The notes beneath the pieces are model-generated. The model did not search any database, was not told the DNA's origin, and saw nothing but the letters and a program-made list of their open reading frames with translations. A DNA stretch of 64,000 nt, taken from Bradyrhizobium tropiciagri (GTDB taxonomy: Bacteria > Pseudomonadota > Alphaproteobacteria > Rhizobiales > Xanthobacteraceae). This document shows positions 57,697-64,000 of this stretch, one piece after another. Position 1 is the first letter of the stretch; each line of letters starts with the position of its first letter. The stretch lies in the NCBI RefSeq assembly GCF_018130505.1, contig NZ_JAFCKH010000005.1:514089-578088 (forward strand). The letters run 5' to 3'. The position numbers and the translations under genes are program-made.

Positions 57697-58407
57697 TCAA
57701 CCCTCGGTCTCGGTCAGCTGCTCCGCGTGCGCCTTGACCGTCGCGTAGCATTCGCAGGCCGCCTTGCGCAGACCCTCGATGTCGATGATTTCGATATGGC
57801 CGCGGCTGTAGCGCAGGATGCCGGCCTGCTGGAAGCCGTGCGCGACGATCGAGACGGCATTGCGCCGGACCCCGATCATCTGCGCCAGCATCTCCTGGGT
57901 CAGCGGCAATGCCTGGCTGCCGCACAGGTCGCTGGCCCGCAACAGCCATCGTGACAGCCGCGCCTCGACCGGATGCGATACATTGCAGGCGACGGACTGC
58001 TGCGTCTGTGCCGCCAATGCCTGCTCGTAGCGCGCGACCAGCGTTCGAAGGCTGGCGCTGCCATGGACCGCCTCGCGGAAATCCTCCGCCCACAATGCCG
58101 AGGCGGTGCCCGGTACCACGACGATCGCATCCGCGATCAGCGGCCAGCCATGGAGCGCGGCGGATGCGCCGACGATGCTGTCGCGGCCGATGGTGGCGAT
58201 CTCGACCGATTGCCCGTCGGACAGATTGACCATCAGGGAGATCACGCCGCTGTGCGGCAGATAGACCCGCTGCACCGGCGCGCCGGCCTCGGCGACGATC
58301 GTCTCCTTGGTCAGCTCGACGGTTTCGAGGAGTGGATCGAGCTGTGCGTACTCCGCCGCGGGCAGCGCTTGCAACAGACGATTGGGCGGACGCGATACCG
58401 CAGACAT
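57697..58407 (-). CDS. Crp/Fnr-family transcriptional regulator (copy 2)
   Basis: 236 residues. ATG 58407 follows AGGAG at the right distance. Same architecture as copy 1: effector barrel (VYLPHSGVISLMVNLSDGQS, ATIGRDSIVGASAALHGWP) and winged helix (PLTQEMLAQMIGVRRNAVSI), with the shared ending ACECYATVK. There is no Fnr-type Cys cluster at the N-terminus. The two are close tandem paralogs, so a local duplication is likely. Confidence 0.92.
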   Translation of the reverse strand: MSAVSRPPNRLLQALPAAEYAQLDPLLETVELTKETIVAEAGAPVQRVYLPHSGVISLMVNLSDGQSVEIATIGRDSIVGASAALHGWPLIADAIVVVPGTASALWAEDFREAVHGSASLRTLVARYEQALAAQTQQSVACNVSHPVEARLSRWLLRASDLCGSQALPLTQEMLAQMIGVRRNAVSIVAHGFQQAGILRYSRGHIEIIDIEGLRKAACECYATVKAHAEQLTETEG

Positions 58408-58982
58408 TGGAGCTCCTGCCGAGGGCGGGAGCACACGGTCTCGCATCACCTACTCTTGGCGCGTGGAATGAAAGCGAACATAGCTCGCCTGTCCAATTGC
58501 ACAAGGGTTGTGGTGCGGAGTCTGTACCCTCTACAGGGCACACAGCCGTTACTGCGGCGGTTCGCGCGACGCCTGATGCAGATACGACACAAAAGCCGGG
58601 AACAAGCAGGCAGAGCAATCGGAGGAGTTGCAGCTTTCGGTGGTATTGGTTGATTTGCATTAACTCCTGGCACCGCTCGGCCCCGCGTCGCCAGCAGCGC
58701 GATACCTGTCCGACGCGGCGCTTCGGACTCGCTGCGCGATTACGCCGAAGCCTTGTGAAACCAGCGGAAATCCGCCGCGCCGTCGCATTCCATCGCAGTG
58801 GCGACAGCGCCAAGCCGGGCAACCGCGGCGCCCGCCCGTAGAATTACCGGACGTGCCGTCTCTGGGTATTTGTACGGAGCAGCGCTTTAACGAACGGGTA
58901 GCGCGGACGGCCCAGTGTGGCACGGACCGCCGCGCGAAACCTGCGGCGTTGCGTCAACGTGTTCATCCAGAAGGGTATCAGT
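58408..58982. other. Intergenic region between Crp/Fnr copy 2 and flagellin
   Basis: 575 bp with no convincing gene; the frames that cross it have no ribosome-binding sites or family features. It must hold the flagellin promoter. A FixK/Fnr-like half-matched box (58650-58663) is listed separately. A TGGCAC at 58918 does not have a correctly spaced -12 element. Confidence 0.55.
58650..58663. promoter_or_regulatory. Fnr/FixK-like box
   Basis: TTGAT-TTGC-ATTAA matches the Fnr/FixK consensus TTGAT-N4-ATCAA at 9 of 10 fixed positions. It lies 243 bp upstream of Crp/Fnr copy 2 and 320 bp upstream of flagellin, farther than usual for direct activation. Confidence 0.35.
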
Positions 58983-60581
58983 ATGTCCGGCATCGTTCTT
59001 TCAGCATCGGTCCGTCAGAATCTGCTTTCGCTGCAGTCGACGGCCGACCTGCTCGCCACCACGCAGAACCGCTTGTCCACCGGCAAGAAGGTCAACACCG
59101 CTCTCGACAATCCGACCAACTTCTTCACCGCGCAGTCGCTCGACAACCGCGCCAGCGACATCAACAACCTGCTGGACGGCATCGGCAACGGCGTGCAGGT
59201 GCTGCAGGCCGCCAACACCGGCATCACCTCGCTGCAGAAGCTCGTCGACAGCGCCAAGTCGGTCGCCAACCAGGCGCTGCAGGCCGCCGTCGGCTATTCG
59301 CAGAAGTCGCAGGTCACCACCGCAGCGATCACCGGCGCGACCACCGACGATATCCGCGGCACGCCCACCTACAGCAATGCCATCCTCGCTGGTACCGCCG
59401 TCAACAACAACCTGACGACGCCCGCGGCGATCACGACCGCCACCAAGCTCGTCAGCGCGACCAACGCCGACACCCTGGCGACGACCCCGACCGGTGTGAT
59501 CAACGTCAACGGCAAGACGATCTCGTTCTCGACCTCGCAGACCACTGCGACGACCGATTCCGCCGGCAACGTCACCCTCGGCACCGGCGCGGGCAGCAAC
59601 CTCACGGTCGGCGACCTGCTCACGGCGATCGACGGCATCACCGGCGCGACCACCGCCTCCACCATCTCGGCTGGCGCGCTGCAGATCAGCACCGGCGTCA
59701 ACCAGGATCTCAACATCTCCGGCGCGGGCCTGGCCGCCTTCGGCCTTACGGCCGGAACCACGCCGCGCACGGTGGCGACCGCTTCGCCGCTGGATGGTCT
59801 GACGCTGACGATCACTCCGACCGGCAACGGCACCGCCACCAACATCACGTTCGGCAGCGGCGCCGGCCAGGTGAAGTCCCTCAACGACCTGAATAGCCGA
59901 CTGGCGGCCAACAACCTGCAGGCGTCGCTCAGCGCGGGCGGTGCACTCACCATCAGCACCACCAACGATGCAGCGTCCGCGACCATCGGCACGATCGGTG
60001 GCACGGCAGCGGCTTCGGGCAAGCTGTTCAACGGCCTGGCGGGCAGCGCCCCGGTTCAGGATCCGGGCGGGCTCGCGAACCGCGCCAACCTGGTCAACCA
60101 GTACAACAACATCCTGGACCAGATCACCACGACCGCCCAGGACGCTTCCTACAACGGCATCAACCTGCTCAATGGCGATCAGCTCAAGCTGACCTTCAAC
60201 GAGACGGGCTCCTCGACGCTGAAGATCCAGGGCGTCACCTTCGATGCCTCCGGCCTCAACCTCACCAAGCTGGTGGCCGGCACGGACTTCGTCGATAACG
60301 CCTCGGCCAACGCCACGTTGAAGACCCTCAACTCGGCGAGCGGCCTGCTGCGCACCCAGGCCTCGACCCTCGGTTCGAACCTGTCGATCGTGCAGATCCG
60401 CCAGGACTTCTCGAAGAACCTGATCAACGTGCTGCAGACCGGCTCGTCCAACCTGACGCTGGCCGACACCAACGAGGAAGCGGCCAACAGCCAGGCGCTG
60501 TCGACCCGCCAGTCGATCGCGGTGTCCGCGCTGGCGCTGGCCAACCAGAGCCAGCAGAGCGTGCTGCAGCTGCTCCGCTAA
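58983..60581 (+). CDS. fliC: Flagellin
   Basis: 532 residues. The conserved N-terminal D0/D1 helices (VLSASVRQNLLSLQSTADLL, RLSTGKKVNTALDNPTNFF) and C-terminal helices (SIVQIRQDFSKNLINVLQTG, ANQSQQSVLQLLR) flank a long Thr/Ala/Gly-rich variable D2/D3 region (about 115-380), the surface-exposed part. ATG 58983 follows AAGGG; an upstream ATG at 58917 is rejected because it adds a leader that does not belong to the family. A terminator follows directly. Bradyrhizobium has two flagellar systems; which one this serves is not decidable here. Confidence 0.96.
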   Translation: MSGIVLSASVRQNLLSLQSTADLLATTQNRLSTGKKVNTALDNPTNFFTAQSLDNRASDINNLLDGIGNGVQVLQAANTGITSLQKLVDSAKSVANQALQAAVGYSQKSQVTTAAITGATTDDIRGTPTYSNAILAGTAVNNNLTTPAAITTATKLVSATNADTLATTPTGVINVNGKTISFSTSQTTATTDSAGNVTLGTGAGSNLTVGDLLTAIDGITGATTASTISAGALQISTGVNQDLNISGAGLAAFGLTAGTTPRTVATASPLDGLTLTITPTGNGTATNITFGSGAGQVKSLNDLNSRLAANNLQASLSAGGALTISTTNDAASATIGTIGGTAAASGKLFNGLAGSAPVQDPGGLANRANLVNQYNNILDQITTTAQDASYNGINLLNGDQLKLTFNETGSSTLKIQGVTFDASGLNLTKLVAGTDFVDNASANATLKTLNSASGLLRTQASTLGSNLSIVQIRQDFSKNLINVLQTGSSNLTLADTNEEAANSQALSTRQSIAVSALALANQSQQSVLQLLR

Positions 60582-60948
60582 GCGTAGCCGCGACAGACAT
60601 CACTTACGGAAGCGGCGGAGGAAACTCCGCCGCTTCTGCTTTTTGCGTGCTTTCGGCCGCTTGATTGTGTTTCACGGGTATGCTCGCAGAACGCGAGGCA
60701 GCCATGCGCAAACGGCGCTTGATCCAATTTGATTCAAGTCACGACCGCAGGCGGAACGCCGTCTTGGCTATACGGGCGACAAGTGCCCGTTCTGTCGAGA
60801 CTGAAGCGGCGTCGTAAACAATCGTGCAACCATTTGAATTACCTCATCGTCCGTATTTGCACGGACGGCAAAATTAACGTCGCCGTGAAGCAGGCGGAGT
60901 TATCGATGCGAGGCGACTATTCCGTAGCACGTTAGGGGGCTGAGTCCG
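60582..60948. other. Intergenic region between flagellin and cheA
   Basis: Begins with the flagellin terminator (60609-60645). The rest (about 300 bp) holds the cheA promoter region. A 6-bp dyad (GTCCGT/ACGGAC, 60849-60866) lies 83 bp before cheA and is the only other structure seen. No gene is evident. Confidence 0.55.
60609..60645 (+). terminator. Intrinsic terminator of flagellin
   Basis: Perfect 12-bp stem (GAAGCGGCGGAG with CTCCGCCGCTTC) with a GAAA loop, followed by TGCTTTTTG. It begins 28 bp after the flagellin stop. Confidence 0.9.
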
Positions 60949-63660
60949 ATGGACGATCTGTTGCGCGAGTTCCTGACGGAGAGCAGCGAGAGCCTGGACA
61001 CGGTCGACAACCAGCTGGTGCAGTTCGAGCAGGATCCGAACAACGCGAAGATCCTGGATAACATCTTCCGCCTGGTGCACACGATCAAGGGCACCTGCGG
61101 CTTCCTCGGCCTGCCGCGCCTCGAAGCGCTGGCGCATGCCGGCGAGACGCTGATGGGCAAATTCCGCGACGGCATGCCGGTGCGCGCCGAGGCGGTGACG
61201 CTGATCCTGTCCTCGATCGACCGCATCAAGGAGATCCTCGCCGGCCTCGAGGCCACCGAGGCCGAGCCGGAAGGCAACGACCGCGACCTGATCGATCAAT
61301 TGGAAGCGATGGTCGAGCGCGGCATGGCCGCGATGTCTGCTGAAGCGATCGATGTTGCCGATGCGCCGCCGCTTGCGCCGGAGGTGTCCGCAACACAAGA
61401 CGTCACCGAGGGCACGCTGGTGGCGCAGACGCTGGAGCGTCCGCTGCGTCCGGGCGAGGTCTCGCTCGACGAGCTCGAGCGCGCCTTCCGCGAGACCGAG
61501 GCCGAAGTCGCTGCGCCCGCGCCGGTTGCCAAGCCGGCCGCTGCGACCGAGCCGGTCGAGGCTGCGAAGAAGCCGGCCCGCAAGGCCGCTGGCGAGGATG
61601 TCCAGGAAGGCGACAAGATCGCCAACCAGTCGATCCGGGTCAATGTCGACACCCTCGAACATCTCATGACCATGGTCTCCGAGCTGGTGCTGACCCGTAA
61701 CCAGCTGCTGGAGATCTCTCGCCGCAACGAGGACAGCGAGTTCAAGGTGCCGCTGCAGCGGCTCTCCAACGTCACCGCCGAGCTGCAGGAGGGCGTCATG
61801 AAGACGCGCATGCAGCCGATCGGCAATGCCTGGCAGAAGCTGCCCCGCATCGTCCGCGATCTCTCCGGCGAACTCGGCAAGCAGATCGAGCTCGAAATGC
61901 ACGGCGCCGACACCGAGCTCGACCGCCAGGTGCTCGACCTGATCAAGGATCCGCTCACCCACATGGTGCGCAACTCCGCCGACCATGGCCTGGAGACCAC
62001 CGCCGAGCGGGTCGCCGCCGGCAAGCCCGAACAGGGCACCATTCGCCTGTCCGCCTATCACGAGGGCGGCCACATCATCATCTGCATCGCCGACAATGGC
62101 CGCGGGCTCAACACCGAGCGGATCAAGGCCAAGGCGCTCCAGAACGGTCTCGTCACCGAGGCCGAGCTGGAGAAGATGACCGAAGCGCAGATCCACAAGT
62201 TCATCTTCGCGCCGGGCTTCTCCACCGCAGCGCAGGTCACCTCGGTGTCCGGCCGCGGCGTCGGCATGGACGTGGTGCGCACCAATATCGACCAGATCGG
62301 CGGCACCATCGACATCAAGAGCGTGGCCGGCGAGGGCGCCTCGGTCACCATCAAGATCCCGCTGACGCTTGCGATCGTCTCCGCATTGATCGTGGAAGCC
62401 GGCGGCGACCGCTTTGCCATCCCGCAGCTCTCGGTGGTCGAGCTGGTGCGGGCCCGCGCCAACTCCGAGCACCGCATCGAGCGGATCAAGGACACGGCTG
62501 TGCTGCGCCTGCGCAACAAGCTCTTGCCGCTGATCCATCTCAAGAAGCTGCTGAAGATCGACGACGGCGCGGCCTCCGATCCCGAGAACGGCTTTATCGT
62601 GGTGACCCAGGTCGGCAGCCAGACCTTCGGCATCGTGGTCGACGGCGTGTTCCACACCGAGGAGATCGTGGTCAAGCCGATGTCGACCAAGCTGCGCCAC
62701 ATCGACATGTTCTCCGGCAACACCATCCTGGGCGATGGCGCCGTGATCATGATCATCGACCCCAACGGCATTGCAAAGGCGCTCGGCGCCTCCGGCTCGT
62801 CGGCCCATGACATGGCCGAGGACAGCGCGAGCGCCCACGCCAACAGCGGCGAGCAACTCACCTCGCTGCTGGTGTTCCGCGCCGGTTCGAGCCAGCCCAA
62901 GGCGGTGCCGCTCAGCCTCGTCACCCGGCTTGAGGAGATCGCGACCGACAAGATCGAGCTCTCGAACGGCCGCTACATGGTGCAGTACCGCGAGCAGCTG
63001 ATGCCGCTGGTGCAAATGGCCAATGTCCAGGTGCAAACGCAAGGCACGCAGCCGATCCTGGTGTTCGCCGATGACGGCCGCTCGATGGGGCTCGTGGTCG
63101 ACGAGATCATCGACATCGTCGAGGAGCGGCTCAACATCGAGGTCGCGGGCAGCCAGGACGGCATCCTCGGCTCGGCCGTGATCAAGGGCCAGGCCACCGA
63201 GGTGATCGACGTCGGCCACTTCCTGCCGATGGCGTTCGCCGACTGGTTCTCGCGCAAGGAGATGCGCCCCTCGGCCTCGGCGCAGTCGGTGCTGCTGGTC
63301 GACGACTCTGCCTTCTTCCGCAACATGCTGGCGCCGGTGCTCAAGGCCGCCGGCTACAAGGTGCGGACCGCGCAGAACGCCCAGGAGGGGCTGACCGTGC
63401 TGCGCTCGGGCCTGAGCTTCGACGTGGTGCTGACCGATATCGAGATGCCCGAGATGAACGGCTTCGAGTTCGCCGAGAACATCCGCTCGGACCACAATCT
63501 CAATGCGATGCCGATCATCGCGCTGTCGGCGATGGTGTCGCCGGCGGCGATCGAGCGCGGCCGGCAGGCCGGCTTCCACGACTATGTCGCCAAGTTCGAC
63601 CGTCCCGGCCTGATCGCGGCGCTGAAGGAACAGACCGCCGAGATGCGGCGGGCTGCCTAA
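60949..63660 (+). CDS. cheA: Chemotaxis histidine kinase CheA with two CheW-like modules and a C-terminal receiver
   Basis: 903 residues, longer than the usual 650-700. Order: Hpt domain with phospho-accepting H44 (VHTIKG), acidic linker (about 130-215), dimerisation helices (SIRVNVDTLEHLMTMVSELV), and ATPase domain (N-box VRNSADHG near 340, G1 DNGRGL near 382). Then come a first CheW-like module (about 478-615), a second (about 640-775), and a receiver with D785/D786, acceptor D830 (LTDIEMPEMNG) and K882. The chain closes on EQTAEMRRAA. cheW follows 18 bp after the stop, so the two are probably co-transcribed. Confidence 0.96.
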   Translation: MDDLLREFLTESSESLDTVDNQLVQFEQDPNNAKILDNIFRLVHTIKGTCGFLGLPRLEALAHAGETLMGKFRDGMPVRAEAVTLILSSIDRIKEILAGLEATEAEPEGNDRDLIDQLEAMVERGMAAMSAEAIDVADAPPLAPEVSATQDVTEGTLVAQTLERPLRPGEVSLDELERAFRETEAEVAAPAPVAKPAAATEPVEAAKKPARKAAGEDVQEGDKIANQSIRVNVDTLEHLMTMVSELVLTRNQLLEISRRNEDSEFKVPLQRLSNVTAELQEGVMKTRMQPIGNAWQKLPRIVRDLSGELGKQIELEMHGADTELDRQVLDLIKDPLTHMVRNSADHGLETTAERVAAGKPEQGTIRLSAYHEGGHIIICIADNGRGLNTERIKAKALQNGLVTEAELEKMTEAQIHKFIFAPGFSTAAQVTSVSGRGVGMDVVRTNIDQIGGTIDIKSVAGEGASVTIKIPLTLAIVSALIVEAGGDRFAIPQLSVVELVRARANSEHRIERIKDTAVLRLRNKLLPLIHLKKLLKIDDGAASDPENGFIVVTQVGSQTFGIVVDGVFHTEEIVVKPMSTKLRHIDMFSGNTILGDGAVIMIIDPNGIAKALGASGSSAHDMAEDSASAHANSGEQLTSLLVFRAGSSQPKAVPLSLVTRLEEIATDKIELSNGRYMVQYREQLMPLVQMANVQVQTQGTQPILVFADDGRSMGLVVDEIIDIVEERLNIEVAGSQDGILGSAVIKGQATEVIDVGHFLPMAFADWFSRKEMRPSASAQSVLLVDDSAFFRNMLAPVLKAAGYKVRTAQNAQEGLTVLRSGLSFDVVLTDIEMPEMNGFEFAENIRSDHNLNAMPIIALSAMVSPAAIERGRQAGFHDYVAKFDRPGLIAALKEQTAEMRRAA

Positions 63661-63678
63661 CCAACGGAAACGATATCG

Positions 63679-64000
63679 ATGACCAGCAAGACCGAAGCAG
63701 GCGAAGGTGCGATGGCCGAATACGTCACCGCGGTGATCGGCGGGCAGCTGTTCGGCCTGCCGATCTCGCGGGTGCAGGACGTGTTCATGCCGGAGCGGCT
63801 GACGCGGGTGCCGCTGGCCTCCAGCGAGATCGCCGGCGTGCTCAATCTGCGCGGCCGCATCGTCACCGTGATCGACATGCGCGCCCGGCTCGGGCTGCCG
63901 CAGGCCGAGGATGGCCAGGTGCCGATGGCGGTCGGCGTCGACCAGCGCGGCGAATCCTATGGCCTGCTGATCGACCAGATCGGCGAGGTGCTGCGGCTAG
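63679..64000 (+). CDS. cheW: Chemotaxis coupling protein CheW, 5' part
   Basis: The first 107 residues are in the window; the gene runs off the end. CheW-domain features are visible: EYVTAVIGGQLFGLPISRVQ, the conserved NLRGRIVTVIDMR, and GLLIDQIGEVLRL. It links chemoreceptors to CheA. ATG 63679 lies 18 bp after the cheA stop; the ATG at residue 12 (63712) is also possible. Confidence 0.95.
   Translation, partial: MTSKTEAGEGAMAEYVTAVIGGQLFGLPISRVQDVFMPERLTRVPLASSEIAGVLNLRGRIVTVIDMRARLGLPQAEDGQVPMAVGVDQRGESYGLLIDQIGEVLRL

Noticed and set aside
58332-58841. Plus-strand frame in the Crp/Fnr-flagellin gap
   Set aside because: Starts inside the opposite Crp/Fnr gene, lacks a ribosome-binding site and any protein motif.
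58918-58932. Possible sigma-54 promoter before flagellin (TGGCAC)
   Set aside because: The GC of the -12 element is out of register: 11 rather than 10 bases after the GG, with no TTGC.
60874-63579. 901-codon minus-strand frame across cheA
   Set aside because: Antisense shadow of cheA; composition biased, no motifs.

Overview
This 64 kb window is GC-rich chromosomal DNA from a Bradyrhizobium-like alphaproteobacterium. That placement is inferred from gene order and protein character, not from a search. Pointers are the sucA-sucB-SDR-lpd order, an F1-only atpHAGDC operon with the Fo genes elsewhere, the ctpA/envC/rlmH/rsfS/nadD/proA/proB/obgE block leading to rpmA-rplU, frequent short palindromic intergenic repeats, and several one-component regulators. 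There is no IS element, prophage, CRISPR array or integrated island.

Layout. 1-5.2 kb: the 3' end of sucA, then sucB, an SDR and lpd (2-oxoglutarate dehydrogenase), and a small membrane protein. 5.3-10 kb: a DUF4337-type protein, xerC, priA and the RlpA-like gene, which has an 18-bp perfect palindrome upstream. 10.6-15.7 kb: atpHAGDC. 16-18.2 kb: an AraC regulator and two tandem RppH/NudH Nudix paralogs. 18.3-28.5 kb, minus strand: divergent polysaccharide deacetylase, ctpA, an EnvC-like protein with a degenerate M23 domain, rlmH, rsfS, nadD, proA, proB, obgE and a MaoC dehydratase. 28.6-31.2 kb: a DMT transporter, a GNAT acetyltransferase and rpmA-rplU.

31.4-53.8 kb is more accessory. It holds a GlxA-type regulator divergent from an SDR, a ROK-like protein whose ATPase motifs are in permuted order, an alpha/beta hydrolase, tRNA-Ser(CGA), an ABC-F ATPase, a YegD-like Hsp70, a methyltransferase, and a LysR/MFS/aldo-keto reductase group. 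Next comes an AraC regulator divergent from a Baeyer-Villiger monooxygenase and a class-C-beta-lactamase-fold hydrolase. Two fold-type II PLP enzymes, an acetoacetate-CoA ligase and a GH3 glycosidase follow.

53.9-64 kb turns to regulation and motility: small and secreted hypotheticals, a LuxR-type regulator with a histidine-kinase-like N-terminus that lacks its His, two tandem Crp/Fnr paralogs, a flagellin, a CheA with two CheW-like modules and a C-terminal receiver, and the start of cheW.

The core blocks serve the TCA cycle, ATP synthesis, envelope remodelling, proline synthesis and ribosome assembly. The accessory blocks look like small regulator-controlled catabolic or detoxification cassettes. 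The strongest unusual observation is the ROK-like protein at 33416-34564. Its adenosine motif and C-terminal ROK helix precede the phosphate-1 and phosphate-2 motifs, as a circular permutation would produce.
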